Assembly (NCBI GenBank): GCA_933822405.4
Contig: CAKOGP040001947.1
Coordinates: 62,001 to 126,000 of the forward strand
Reading direction: 5' to 3'
Origin: Cylindrotheca closterium
Taxonomy: Eukaryota > Bacillariophyta > Bacillariophyceae > Bacillariales > Bacillariaceae
Length of the DNA: 64,000 nucleotides
Below are positions 11,399 through 23,192 of this stretch, one piece after another. Each line of letters begins with the position of its first letter. Within the stretch, counting starts at the first letter, position 1. The translations under genes and the position numbers were made by a program. The notes under the pieces were generated by a model. It was not told the DNA's origin and ran no database searches. It saw only the letters and a program-made list of their open reading frames with translations.

Positions 11399-14300
11399 CT
11401 AATGGTCGAAAATGTTATTGTGCTTTCTGCGTCTTTTTCCTGATTTGGAACTTGAGCTTTTTCCTGATTTGGAACTTGAGCTTTTTCCTGATTTGGAACT
11501 TGAGCTTTTTCCTGATTTGGAGCCTGAGCTTTTTCCTAATCTGAATCGTGGACTTTTTCCTGATCCCAATTCTGGCGTTGGACCTGGTCCACACTGCCCA
11601 TTGGTAGACAGTGAAGGAGCTCCGTAGGCTTCGAGCTGAACATCATCAATGTACACTGTCTTGCTTCGTCTAGTACGCGTTGTGCGAAAGCGAAATTTGA
11701 CGGTATTGATTCCACCTGTGAGTTCAAGATCAGCTTTGCCACTGCACCAACTTGATTTTAAGCGGGAGCAGGACGCATTCCTTCCGAATCTCTGCCAACT
11801 TGTCCACCTCCCCCCATTGATCTGAATGTCGACGTAGAATCCGTCTCGCCTGTTTAGGCTTGTTGTTCGGTATGCAAATAAAAGTTGGATTCTGCTGTAC
11901 TGAGAGAACTCGTATGATTCGATTGTTTCAGATAACACTCTGTTTCGTCCAGCGAGTCTCAGAGAGCTTTGACTGCCATTAGATCCGCCAATGGTTGTGA
12001 TGTCAACACAACCTCCTCCATCGGACAAGAACCGAAATCCGTTCTCGAAGTCCTCGTTGAAAACACAGTTCCATTGGTCGGGGGAGTTGTTTGCTGTGGA
12101 AGGCCTGGTGCTTGGTACCAAACTGGGGCTTTGGGATGGTGATAAACTGTCAATTGTATAGAGCAGCTGCGAAGGTTCAAGCGAGGGTAAGATCGAAGGG
12201 GTTGTGCTAGGAGCCGTGGATGGTATAGTCGACGGAGTACCCGATCTCTCCATGCTTGGCCTGTTGGATGGAACCAGGCTTGGAAGTTGCGAAGGAGCCA
12301 CTGAGGGCGTTGTCGTTGGTGTACCTGATCCTTCTTTGCTTGGCCTGTTAGACGGAGCAGCGCTAGGGAGTCGTGAAGGAGCCACGGAGGGTATAGTCGA
12401 TGGAGTACCTGATTCCTCTTTGCTTGGCCTATCGGATGGGGTAGTGCTTGGGATCGTGCTTGGCATGGTAGATGGTGATGTCGATGGTGTACCCGATGCT
12501 TCTTTGCTTGGACTTTGACTCGGTGCAATTGATGGAGTCTTGGATGGGATGTTCGAAGGCCTGAAGCTTGGTAATCCTGATGGTTCCTGACTTGGACTCA
12601 TCGAAACCGTCCCTATGCTGGCGACGGGGACAAGTATAATGCTTGGTGAAGATGACAAAGTTGGAACCTCACTTTGTGTTCTGGAAGGCGATTGGCTTGG
12701 AATCTGCGAGGACACAATGCTTGGACTTTGACTTGGACCACTAGAAGGGCTCTGGCTAGGAAGCTGCGAGAGAATAATACTTGGAATTTGACTTGGATGG
12801 TTTGAAGGGGTTTGGCTAGGAAGCTGCGAGGGGCCAATACTTGGAGACTGTGATGGCCCAATAGATGGCGACGCACTTGGAACTTGACTGGGTCCAATAG
12901 AAGGCTTTGCAGATGGATGGACGCTTGGCATGATAGAAGGCGACTGCGATGGCGCAACGCTGGGAACAACACTTGGCTTCGCAGAAGGTATCGTTGAGGG
13001 TACAGCCGATGGAAACGGGCTTGCACAGGTCTGTGTTCCTTGGAAGACTTGTACTTCGGCAAACCCGCCCGCACTGGTGTCGATCTCGACAACCCTGATT
13101 GTGAGATCCTCGCCGCTGCCGAAGATGTTGCTGATAATGTACTCATCACCAACTGATAACCTGGCCTCAAGATTCGAGAAGGATCCAAATGCTGGATTTT
13201 GCGAGACAATGGTCACTTGGTTTACTGCTTCATTGGTTCCCTCATGGAATCCCACCGCGTGGTTGTACCCGACATAGTAGTCGGTTGCCGCATCTGGAAT
13301 CTTGAGGACAACCTTCTCATCTCCAGCGATTGTAGGATAATTAGCAACACCCACGAGCGTTCCACAGAACGGTGTCGTCGCAGCGTCAATATCAAGATTC
13401 TTGTCGCTGTACCATCCGAGAGTGTACGACTTTGCCGGACTAAAAGACAAGACATCCAAGTGTTAGTATAAGAGGAGTTCAATGACCACAAGAACATCGG
13501 TTTCTTTGCTTACTTGAAACACATCTTAGCCCTTGAAGGGCCATCGTCAACAAAGTAACTTATTCCCATCATTCCAGTTCGATCTCCATACTCAACATCC
13601 ACATCAGTATTATCGGAAGCGTGTGTCAGACCTACATTATGGCCGACTTCGTGCTAACGTAGGACGATAAAAATGAGAAATCGACACAATACACTAGCCA
13701 TTCCTCGACCTCATAGTGCACGTACCATTTGAACCGATGGATACAAACAAGCATCATCGTTGTAGACACTGACGTATCCAGGTAAACCTGCATATGCAAC
13801 CCAATTCCCATCCGTGGTACCTGGTGGTAGACAAAGCATGATAAGATCGAATTGATCTTCCAGGTTCGAGGAGCCAAATTGGGACTCGAGCTCGTTCATG
13901 GCTACGTCCTCGAGCTGCGAAGAAGTGAGCGACGAGGCGGCCACCGGTACGTTGATTTCGAAAACGCCATCAATAACATTGTTGTTGTAGTTCGACGTCG
14001 TTCCGCCACCACATACGCAGCAGGCACTGTTACCAGTCTCTGGGCCACCACCCAAGTCAGCATCATTACCATATGTATTGCATGTGGTTGGATCCTGATT
14101 CTGGAAAAACTCGAACCAATCGCAATCGGCATAGTTTCCGCTGGCGAATTGAAAGAATCCAAGGTAGTTTGGGTCATCGGCACAAGCCGTTCCTGATCCA
14201 GTTGCTGGGTCGATGATAATTTGGTCGTTAGAGCATCCTTCGTACTGCGACTTGAGGTTGACTGGATCACCATCTGTACCAAAAACAGCATCACTTATTT

Positions 14301-14979
14301 CAGCGATGCTCGCTGTTGGTTGAGCGTCATTGGTAACGACTCTCACAACAAGAACATTCTTGTTCCCTGTGCTGGTCGCGAGCCTGCGTCTCGACTCGCC
14401 CCCAATCGCATGGCGTTGGGTATCGAATTTCAACTCACTGTTGGGAGTAATCACAAGCAAACCACTTTCAATTACAGCATCTTCGGCAAACAAGAGTGTT
14501 TCGCCGCTGACAATGTCAGGTTTCGTGGCCAAGACATGTTCGATGCCTTGAATATCGACGTTCAAATGATAGCCTCCAAGAAGTGCACCTGCGTTCGTAG
14601 CATCCTGCCCCTTCATCCTGCATCTCCATTTGAATTCATCTTCGTCCAAGTTGTCACGAGCTTCGAAGAAAAGCGTACAAGGCTTTAACTGTTTTTTTGG
14701 ACCTGATGCTTGCACCTTGTTCGACAATGGCTTTATTTGCATTTTCCCCCCATTTTGGCCCTGGCGCTTTGTCTTCTTCCTGCGCAGTTTTCTCCTCTGG
14801 CTTCCAGTCTGGTGTTGAGTGACGAAGAAACAATGATTGGCTAATCCAGGAACTTTTCAGAAACAAACGAAATCGAATAGGTCTCTTACCTCTCTTGATA
14901 ATCCAATACTAGTCTGCGCAACACTTTGTGCGGACAACGTGATGAGACAAAGCAATATTGACAAGCACCTCGTTGTCAT
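11399..14979 (-). CDS. Gametolysin-type (M11) secreted metalloprotease, copy A
   Basis: Four exons (14979-14890, 14808-13726, 13653-13514, 13439-11399) join to 1117 residues. Signal peptide (1-22, ending SAQSVA), basic linker, then the protease domain. Exon 3 begins with the metzincin zinc site HEVGHNVGLTHASD (from residue 392) and holds the probable Met-turn GMMGISY; MCFNPAKSYTLGWY follows across the splice. Zinc-dependent cleavage of extracellular glycoproteins is the known role of M11 enzymes (gametolysin digests the Chlamydomonas wall). After it come about 350 residues of PSxxPSxxPS stalk, a Cys-containing beta-sandwich-like domain beginning NCVFNEDFENGF, and a tail of SSSSKSGK octads ending RRRK. 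The tail resembles the Ser/Lys make-up of diatom silaffins; attachment to wall or silica is inference. Tandem with copy B, 15924-19364. Confidence 0.85.
11443..11560 (-). repeat. 24-bp coding tandem repeat (SSSSKSGK)
   Basis: About four copies of a 24-bp unit, imperfect at the left end, encode the Ser/Lys octads of the tail of metalloprotease copy A. There are no spacers, so this is an ordinary in-frame minisatellite. Confidence 0.85.
12120..13030 (-). repeat. PSP (Pro-Ser) stalk repeat in protease copy A
   Basis: Imperfect 12-nt and longer units encode PSxxPSxxPS repeats forming an extended, likely O-glycosylated stalk between the protease and the C-terminal domain. It is clearly longer than in copy B (about 350 against 235 residues). 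Part of the difference is blocks of PSQxPSQSPS found only here. Confidence 0.8.
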
Positions 14980-15250
14980 TGTCGGCGGTTAATTGTCTGG
15001 GCTTAAATTGAGATTATTGTGATGCGATCATACGGTACAGCACGCATCGGTTTCTCATAATTCTTCGGGTGTGAAATGTCAATCGGAGAAATTTATTTGA
15101 AAATCCAGTCGATCAGCACACTTCGAGTGGGATATACGAATGATATCACATGTTTTGGGTCTATGAGCCTGTTCCTTCGTTCGAAGGAGTGTTTCTTTTT
15201 TCATGCAGTCATCGAAAGGAAAGTTCTTGGTGTCACAAATTTTCATGTGG

Positions 15251-15276
15251 ATCAAGACCAATCTGCTTGCGGTCAC
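15251..15276. promoter_or_regulatory. Conserved upstream element, protease copy A
   Basis: ATCAAGACCAAT followed by CTGCTTGCGGTCAC, then an ACATATATGCCC stretch, lies about 270 bp upstream of the copy A start codon. The same block stands about 270 bp upstream of copy B at 19637-19662. Shared position before both genes suggests a regulatory site kept after duplication, though it may be only residual duplication identity. Confidence 0.35.
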
Positions 15277-15551
15277 ACACACATATATGCCCATAAGGGA
15301 AAAAGCACCTCACATTTTCCGGCGCATATGGATAATGTAACCGGGTCTGCTTTTATGGCAGAAACAACAACCCCGAAAAAAGTCGCATGTGGGCGCCATT
15401 GGTATGGTCATGGTCTTTTTCATGGTTTTGCTTGTTTCGAAGTGACATTGTGGTTCTTTGAATGATGGTGGAAATAAAGTCTATTCATCGTGGTAGCAAA
15501 TACTTCGCGGATAGTATTACAAAATATATGTTTGTATCTTGTTTCGATTGC

Positions 15552-15580
15552 ATCAAGACCAATAGTGTGCTTGCGGTCAC
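15552..15580. repeat. Third, diverged copy of the upstream element
   Basis: ATCAAGACCAAT and GCTTGCGGTCAC recur here with a few changed bases, about 300 bp from the element at 15251. This may be a remnant of an earlier duplication of the promoter region. Confidence 0.4.
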
Positions 15581-15923
15581 TTCTCACACATGATGCCCCG
15601 AGTTGCCAGGTGATTTGCAACCGATTTTCCTCTGATAACGATTTATAACAGTAACAATATATAAAATAGTATCTATTTTATGGGTTTTGTTGGTCACTGA
15701 ATCGGTAAAATCAAATATCGGTATACCGTATAGCGGTATGTGGATTTCTTTGCGGTCAAATCAATAATCATCTGATTTACATTACAATGATGTGACAGTG
15801 TCTGGCTCTCGATTCTAATTGCATTCATTTACCACCTCATGTGTCCACCACCAGAATGAATCAATCGTTCATGCCAAACAAGCTAGGAACACAATTCGGG
15901 TTTTGTACAGCTTCCCATTTTTA

Positions 15924-18900
15924 TTAATGAATGGCCTTGATTGTTTTGAGTGTTGGGAAGACGACATTCTTGGGAATCTTGTATGTTTTTTTGCGACTCC
16001 CGAACCCAGACGTTTTTCCCGAGTTGGAACTGGAACCTTTTCCTGATTTGGAGCTCGACCCTTTTCCTGATTTGGAACTTGACCCTGTTCCTGATTTAGA
16101 ACTTGAGCCTTTACCTGACTTGGAACTTGAATGTTTTGCTGATTTGGAACTTGAGCCCTTTGACGATCTTGATATCGGTCCACACTGTTGTCCATTGGTA
16201 GTCGATGAAGGAGGTCCATAGGCTTCGAACTGGACATCATCAATATACACTGCCTTGTTTCGCCCACGACTATGCAACGTGTGGAACTGAATTTTGACGG
16301 TATTGATTCCACCACTGAGTGCAAGATCAACTTGACCTGTGCACCAACGCGGTTTTGAGCTGGAACAATAGTCATTCTTTCCGAATCTCTGCCAACGGTA
16401 CCACATTCCACCATTGATCTGAATGTCGACGTTGAATCCATCTTGACTGCTGAGTCTTGTTGTTCGGTATGCAAATGAAAGTCGAATTCTGCTGTATTGA
16501 GAGACCCCGTACTCGTTTGTCTCAGACGACACTGCATTTCTCCCAGTGAGTATCAAAGCGTCATTGGATCCGCCAAAGTTGGTGATGGCTGCAGTACCTC
16601 CTCCATCAGACAAGAACTGAAACCCGTTCTCGAAGTCTTCATTCAAAATACAGTTCCATTTGTCGGGGGGGTTGTTGAGTGTAGTGGGACTGAGGCTTGG
16701 AAAAGTGGATGGAAATCGCGAAGGAGCCGCGGAGGGTACAGTCGATGGTCTCCCCGATGTTGAAGGAGCCGTGCTTGGTACTATGCTTGGCATAGTTGAC
16801 GGTGCTGTCGTTGGTGTACTCGATGCCTCTTTGCTTGGCCTGTTGGATGGAGCACTGCTTGGAATCATGCTTGGCATGATTGATGGTGATATCGATGGTG
16901 TATCCGATGCTTCTATGCTTGGTCTATTGGATGGAGCAGCGCTTGGAATCAAGCTTGGCACGATCGATGGTGATGTTGATGGTGTATCCGATGCTTCTTT
17001 GCTTGGACTTTGACTCGGTGCAATTGACGGTGTCGTTGACGGGCCGTTGGAAGGTTTATGGGATGGCTGCTGGGAAGGAACCAAGCTTGGGAATCCCGAT
17101 GGTTCATGACTTGGACTCATCGAAGCCAGCGCTGTGGTTGGTGACGTCGACAACGATGGAGTCTTAGAGGGCCCAATACTTGGAGACTGTGATGGCCCAA
17201 TAGATGGCGACGCACTTGGAACTTGACTGGGTCCAATAGAAGGCTTTGCAGATGGATGGACGCTTGGCATGATAGAAGGCGACTGCGATGGCGCAACGCT
17301 GGGAACAACACTTGGCTTCGCAGAAGGTATCGTTGAGGGTACAGCCGATGGAAACGGGCTTGCACAGGTCTGTGTTCCTTGGAAGACTTGTACTTCGGCA
17401 AACCCGCCCGCACTGGTGTCGATCTCGACAACCCTGATTGTGAGATCCTCGCCGCTGCCGAAGATGTTGCTGATAATGTACTCATCACCAACTGATAACC
17501 TGGCCTCAAGATTCGAGAAGGATCCAAATGCTGGATTTTGCGAGACAATGGTCACTTGGTTTACTGCTTCATTGGTTCCCTCATGGAATCCCACCGCGTG
17601 GTTGTACCCGACATAGTAGTCGGTTGCCGCATCTGGAATCTTGAGGACAACCTTCTCATCTCCAGCGATTGTAGGATAATTAGCAACACCCACGAGCGTT
17701 CCACAGAACGGTGTCGTCGCAGCGTCAATATCAAGATTCTTGTCGCTGTACCATCCGAGAGTGTACGACTTTGCCGGACTAAAAGACAAGACATCCAAGT
17801 GTTAGTATAAGAGGAGTTCAATGACCACAAGAACATCGGTTTCTTTGCTTACTTGAAACACATCTTAGCCCTTGAAGGGCCATCGTCAACAAAGTAACTT
17901 ATTCCCATCATTCCAGTTCGATCTCCATACTCAACATCCACATCAGTATTATCGGAAGCGTGTGTCAGACCTACATTATGGCCGACTTCGTGCTAACGTA
18001 GGACGATAAAAATGAGAAATCGACACAATACACTAGCCATTCCTCGACCTCATAGTGCACGTACCATTTGAACCGATGGATACAAACAAGCATCATCGTT
18101 GTAGACACTGACGTATCCAGGTAAACCTGCATATGCAACCCAATTCCCATCCGTGGTACCTGGTGGTAGACAAAGCATGATAAGATCGAATTGATCTTCC
18201 AGGTTCGAGGAGCCAAATTGGGACTCGAGCTCGTTCATGGCTACGTCCTCGAGCTGCGAAGAAGTGAGCGACGAGGCGGCCACCGGTACGTTGATTTCGA
18301 AAACGCCATCAATAACATTGTTGTTGTAGTTCGACGTCGTTCCGCCACCACATACGCAGCAGGCACTGTTACCAGTCTCTGGGCCACCACCCAAGTCAGC
18401 ATCATTACCATATGTATTGCATGTGGTTGGATCCTGATTCTGGAAAAACTCGAACCAATCGCAATCGGCATAGTTTCCGCTGGCGAATTGAAAGAATCCA
18501 AGGTAGTTTGGGTCATCGGCACAAGCCGTTCCTGATCCAGTTGCTGGGTCGATGATAATTTGGTCGTTAGAGCATCCTTCGTACTGCGACTTGAGGTTGA
18601 CTGGATCACCATCTGTACCAAAAACAGCATCACTTATTTCAGCGATGCTCGCTGTTGGTTGAGCGTCATTGGTAACGACTCTCACAACAAGAACATTCTT
18701 GTTCCCTGTGCTGGTCGCGAGCCTGCGTCTCGACTCGATTCCATTCCCTCTGCGTTTGGCATCGAATTTCAACTCACTGTTGGGAGTAATCACAAGCAAA
18801 CCACTTTCAATTACAGCATCTTCGGCAAACAAGAGTGTTTCGCCGCTAACAATGTCAGGTTTTGCGGCCAAGACATGTTCGATGCCTTGAATATCGACGT

Positions 18901-19364
18901 TTGCACGATAACCTCCAAGAAGTGCACCTGCATTCGTAGCATCCTGCCCCTTCATCCTGCATCTCCATTTGAATTCATCTTCGTCCAAGTTGTCACGAGC
19001 TTCGAAGAAAAGTGTACACGGCTTCTTCTGTATTCTTGTACCAGATGCTCGTACGCCGCCACTTTGTTTTTTGCTACCTTTGTTGTTGCCTTTACTTTTG
19101 CCCTTGCTCTTTCCTCTGCTGTTGCCCTTGTCGTTTCCTTTGCTGTTTCCCTTGATCTTGCTTTGGCTATTGCCTTTGCCGCCAAGTTTTCTTCTCTGCC
19201 GCTGAGAGAACTGTTTAGTTGACATGGTACACTTCTCTCACCATTGAACAACTCTAATCGAACTCTCTTACCTCTCTCAATTGCTCAATGCTAGTCTGTG
19301 CAACTGTTTGTGCTGTCAGCATGAGAAGACAAAACAGTATCAAGAAGATTCTCCTCTTCGTCAT
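15924..19364 (-). CDS. Gametolysin-type (M11) secreted metalloprotease, copy B
   Basis: Exons 19364-19272, 19210-18065, 17992-17853 and 17778-15924 give 1077 residues. The signal peptide (MTKRRIFLILFCLLMLT, cleaved near TVA-QT) is followed by a linker of KGN/KSK repeats (about 39-70) that copy A lacks. The protease domain carries HEVGHNVGLTHASD from residue 414 and GMMGISY. A shorter PSP stalk (about 600-830), a domain starting NCILNEDFENGF, and a tail of SSSKSGKG units ending GSRKK follow. From about 12.9 to 14.4 kb in copy A the DNA, introns included, appears identical to this gene at a fixed offset of 4339 bp. Secreted zinc protease activity follows from the family; a cell-wall or silica role is inferred from the Ser/Lys tail. 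The DNA identity suggests recent duplication or gene conversion, while stalk and tail have diverged. Confidence 0.85.
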
Positions 19365-20360
19365 TGTTGCCGGTTAATTATTTGGGTTTGGTTGGACTAT
19401 TTTCAAAATTTGTGGAGAATAAAAAGAGACGCATCTCGTTTATTTAATTAATTCTTCTTTTCGGATGGAAAATGTCAGTAGGCATTTTCGGAATATCTGG
19501 TGATTCCTTGGCACCACACGCTAGAGTGGGGGTGCAATGAGTGCCATACAATTTGTCGAATATTCGGTTTTCTTCCGTACTCAGGGATGATTCGTGCCCT
19601 CCTCGAGAAAATTCTTTTTGTCGCTTTTTCATGTGCATCAAGACCAATCTGATTGCGGTCACTTCACATATATGCCCACAAGTAATAAATTTGTCCCTGG
19701 TATTGCTCGACAATATTGTAACCGGGTTTGCTCTGATGGCGAAGGTTCGATTTGCTTCTTGCCCGTCATTTGGGTACTGTAGCTTGTCATCAGTAGGTAT
19801 GAGGATACAAGGGCCTTGCTTCATTCGGTCCATTCTATACTCTTGGTCCATTGATCGAATGGTACAGTACCAGGTACTGTGTAAGCTGGTTTTTATCCCG
19901 GTGCAGTGCCAGATTGATTCATTCATTCTTCTCCATCTCCAGTGCATTACCCCACTCTGTAGCAATCGTGTTTTGAGACTTTCTAGTTTTTATATTGTTG
20001 AGGAGGAACGAAGTACAGACAGCGTCTGTCATGCGACATAAACACGATTACTCTACTCACTCTTGGATCGACCGGTCATGGATAAACGAGTGACAGACAA
20101 ACATCGTGTGCTATAATTTTGATTTTGGACCGGCGATTTTATATATGCGAAGATCCAATGACTGCGAAATATGCGGTATAGTCATTATACGTCATTACAT
20201 ATCTTCGAGTACCAGTATACCGGTACGCATATCCAAACGACCTGATCCTTCTTATCTTGTCCTGGCTTGATCAAATCGTTCTCTTGATGATTGATGAGCT
20301 TGAGAATTCCTCTGGAAACTATCAGACGTAGAAAACACCCGAGAAAGCCACCCTTCATAT
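19365..20360. other. Divergent promoter region, protease copy B / coiled-coil gene
   Basis: Intergenic region holding the promoters of copy B (minus) and the coiled-coil gene (plus). It includes the conserved element at 19637, a TGATTCATTCATTC motif near 19914 and a TACAGTACCAGGTACTG palindrome near 19863. No gene is seen. Confidence 0.5.
19637..19662. promoter_or_regulatory. Conserved upstream element, protease copy B
   Basis: ATCAAGACCAAT then CTGATTGCGGTCAC followed by ACATATATGCCC, about 270 bp upstream of the copy B start codon. It is the counterpart of 15251-15276. Confidence 0.35.
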
Positions 20361-23192
20361 ATGACTAACAAACAATCTAGAAGTCGTATCATGGCAACTG
20401 TGAACCAAGCTGATGAAAGCGGCGGCAAGCCTGCTAGCAACGGTAACACTGCCAATGTGGGGAGTAACGTCTTCGTTGCGACAGCCAATGATGCAAATTC
20501 CTCCTTTGCACTCCTCCAACAAGTTCAATCTATATTGCTAGAAAACAACGAGGCCAAAACGAAAATGGTGGAACTGGAAAATCAGATGGCAACCTTTCAA
20601 AAGGAACGGGAGGCATTGAATCGCCAATTGGACGAAAACGAAAAGGATTCAGAACAGAAAATTCAGAGTCTGCAGCAACAGCTGTCCCTAAAGGAAGAAC
20701 AATGGTCTGAAAGATATGAAACTCAAGAAAGAAACCACAAATCCAGCCTTCAGAAGCTACAAACCAACATCGATGATTGGGAATCCCAGCACCAAGACTG
20801 GATCGTACAAAAGGAGCAACACCACGACGATGCCAGCAAATTGAAAGAAGAGAAAATACGCCTGGAATCTCAAGTTCAACAAATCAAGTCAACCTTGGAA
20901 GAATCTGAGGCAGACGCACGTCGACTCCGGCAGCACCAAGAAGAAGCTACCAAGACGCATCAAGAAAAGGTCGACGAAATGAATAGCCGTCTAGAGTCAA
21001 CACAAAATGATCTGGAGGCACAGAGACTTCAGCAGAAGAACGAAAAGCAAAGCCACGAAGAACAGGAACGCAAATTGAGCCAGACAATAAAAGAATTGCA
21101 AACTTCTGCCAAAGCGAAAGACGCGTCTCTCCAATCGTTGAATGATGTCATCAAAGAATTGCGCCTCGAGGCCTCGCAATTGAAGCAGTCTCATCAAACA
21201 CAAGTGGATGATATGGAAGGAACGATTGCCAATTTGGAGCAGGAAAATGTTGCTCAGTCAAGACAAGCCGAGGAATACCAAACCGAAATTGAAAAACTCC
21301 AAGAGGAAATGGATTCCCTTAAATCAGTCTTTTTGGAGCAGCAGAAGCGAGTCGAAGAAAAAGAAGAATACAGCTCAGAACACGAAGACCAAGAAGATCA
21401 AGAATCCAAATGGCAAGACCTGGTGCAATCACTCCAAATCCAAGTTCAGGCCCAAACCAATGTTGCCGAAACACAAGGTCAAGAATTGGAAGAGGCCAAG
21501 AGTCAGAATATGCAATTACGAGTGCAACTGCAAGTCGCTTCTCAGCAAAAAGAACAGCTGGAAAGGAGTTGGAATGAAACCAAGGAAAAGCTCAACAGTT
21601 TGGAAGAACGCCTTTCGCGACAGAGCGATGGTGGCAACTACGCCCATGAAGAGGCGGCAGAAACAACTAACTCTCTTCACGACCAGCAGACCCGACAAGA
21701 GCAAGAGATTGCATCCTTGATGGAAAAGAATAGTCACTTGAATGATCGAATTGTCCAAATGGAAGCCCAACTGGTATTGGGAGGCTCTCGGAGCTATGAT
21801 CATTCCGAAAGTAAAGACGTCCATTCTGATCAAGAAAATGGAATGGGAAACGATAGTCAAGACGGCAACCATGATACCATTGCCCAGTTGCAGCAACGGA
21901 TCATGCACCTGGTAGAGGAAAAGCTCATCTTGCAAACAGCGGTAGAAACCTTGGAGCATGAATTTATGGAATCGGATTTGCTGGAACGAAATGCTGTGAG
22001 CCGCCAACTGCAACAGAAGCGATCTCCTGCTATGGCGATTAAGGAATACTGGCACGATCATCAGCTCGAGCTGCAAAAGCAGCAAGAGCCTCCTACGATT
22101 GTAGTGGATGAAAATACCAAACAAGCAGACATTATTCGACAAACGTTGGAGCACCGGCAGTCCCAAAAGCTCAGTCGTCGCATTAGCGAGAAGGTGCGGG
22201 GTCATCCTACGAAGCCAAAGGCTACACAGCAGATTGATGTGAAAGCAACCAAGCAACTCTTCCTACAGGAGCAACAAAAGCAGGAACTTATCAAGAAGGC
22301 ACAAGCTCAAAAGCGAACGAACTTGAGCAATGCAAGACCCACAGCCGCGGAAATCGGCCGAAGCAACTGGGTTCGCAGCAGAGACCATGGGGTGGCTTCT
22401 AAAGACACACCTTTTAGTCACAGTGGCTCTACCGATCTTCCAGAATATTTGGGACCGAAGCAACACGGTTTTGTCCAATCGGCTGCGTCATCTTCCAACA
22501 CAAAGGAAAAGACGACCACTTGGACAAGGATCCGAGATTCAATTGCAGGATCAAAGACGAACAAAGCGGAAGGGGAAGCCCGACCCTCTGATGTCGACGA
22601 TTTTTCGCAATGGGTCCAAGAGCTCAGTCAGGAACAACAAAGCGCCGAAGTAAAGGAATCTCAACAACCCGAGGAATTTAAGAGTTTGAGTGTCCCAGCC
22701 AGCATGTTGGATCCAATGCCAATATCCTCGAATACTGGGCGATATGCTGTCCAATCAATTGATGACATGCTGAACGAAGGAGCAAGTGGTGGAGTAGAAG
22801 GATTGACCAAGAAGCTTGGCAAGCGAGAAGAAACTCATGCAGAACAGACCTATAGGGTTGCGGCTCCGGTTCAATCCAAAAAGACGCACATTTCAAAGGA
22901 AGAAAGTCAGACAGCTGCTATGGGTCAAGGGAAGGCAATCGATCAATCCAATCTTTTGGGATTTTACGTGAGCAAGCAAAAGGAAGCAGCTAATTCCACA
23001 ACTATTGGATACTTGAGCAGTATGATCTATGGGGATCCAGAGGAAGAAGAAGCCAAGATTCAAAAGAAGCTACTTAAGCGACAGCTGGCGCAAAAGAAGA
23101 AGCAAGAGCAACGAGAACGGGAACAGTTGAAGCAAGCAGTACAAGGTACAATAAAGAGCAAGCCGAAAACACTGTTTTCGTCGTTTGTATAA
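20361..23192 (+). CDS. Large coiled-coil protein of unknown function
   Basis: A single open exon of 943 codons. The start is ATG 20361; an in-frame ATG at 20391 (MATVNQ) is an alternative. Residues about 50-560 form a long, nearly continuous Gln/Glu/Lys-rich coiled coil of the golgin/SMC-arm kind. The rest is lower in helix propensity, with basic patches, a Ser-rich middle, and a charged C-terminal helix (EEEEAKIQKK, RQLAQKKKQEQREREQ). There is no ATPase, GRIP or other known domain, no signal peptide and no membrane helix. A scaffold, tether or centriole-type structural protein is possible. Specific function unknown. Confidence 0.75.
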   Translation: MTNKQSRSRIMATVNQADESGGKPASNGNTANVGSNVFVATANDANSSFALLQQVQSILLENNEAKTKMVELENQMATFQKEREALNRQLDENEKDSEQKIQSLQQQLSLKEEQWSERYETQERNHKSSLQKLQTNIDDWESQHQDWIVQKEQHHDDASKLKEEKIRLESQVQQIKSTLEESEADARRLRQHQEEATKTHQEKVDEMNSRLESTQNDLEAQRLQQKNEKQSHEEQERKLSQTIKELQTSAKAKDASLQSLNDVIKELRLEASQLKQSHQTQVDDMEGTIANLEQENVAQSRQAEEYQTEIEKLQEEMDSLKSVFLEQQKRVEEKEEYSSEHEDQEDQESKWQDLVQSLQIQVQAQTNVAETQGQELEEAKSQNMQLRVQLQVASQQKEQLERSWNETKEKLNSLEERLSRQSDGGNYAHEEAAETTNSLHDQQTRQEQEIASLMEKNSHLNDRIVQMEAQLVLGGSRSYDHSESKDVHSDQENGMGNDSQDGNHDTIAQLQQRIMHLVEEKLILQTAVETLEHEFMESDLLERNAVSRQLQQKRSPAMAIKEYWHDHQLELQKQQEPPTIVVDENTKQADIIRQTLEHRQSQKLSRRISEKVRGHPTKPKATQQIDVKATKQLFLQEQQKQELIKKAQAQKRTNLSNARPTAAEIGRSNWVRSRDHGVASKDTPFSHSGSTDLPEYLGPKQHGFVQSAASSSNTKEKTTTWTRIRDSIAGSKTNKAEGEARPSDVDDFSQWVQELSQEQQSAEVKESQQPEEFKSLSVPASMLDPMPISSNTGRYAVQSIDDMLNEGASGGVEGLTKKLGKREETHAEQTYRVAAPVQSKKTHISKEESQTAAMGQGKAIDQSNLLGFYVSKQKEAANSTTIGYLSSMIYGDPEEEEAKIQKKLLKRQLAQKKKQEQREREQLKQAVQGTIKSKPKTLFSSFV

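Larger units (their letters stand above)
14980..15923. other. Spacer between the tandem metalloprotease genes
   Basis: This contains the upstream region of copy A and the 3' flank of copy B. Its part next to copy A shares blocks with the region upstream of copy B (see the elements at 15251 and 19637). A diverged extra copy of the block lies at 15552-15580. No gene is seen. Confidence 0.55.

Noticed and set aside
11443..11560. Regular 24-bp repeats that could suggest a CRISPR array
   Set aside because: The units abut with no spacers and are in frame with the protease tail; the genome is eukaryotic.
12204..12518. Plus-strand open frame with repeated LGLLDG-type units
   Set aside because: It is the antisense of the PSP stalk, and its regularity comes from the coding repeats of the minus-strand protease.
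21516..22256. 246-codon minus-strand open frame rich in Leu
   Set aside because: Shadow of the coiled-coil gene: Gln/Lys/Glu codons read backwards as Leu/Phe/Ser.
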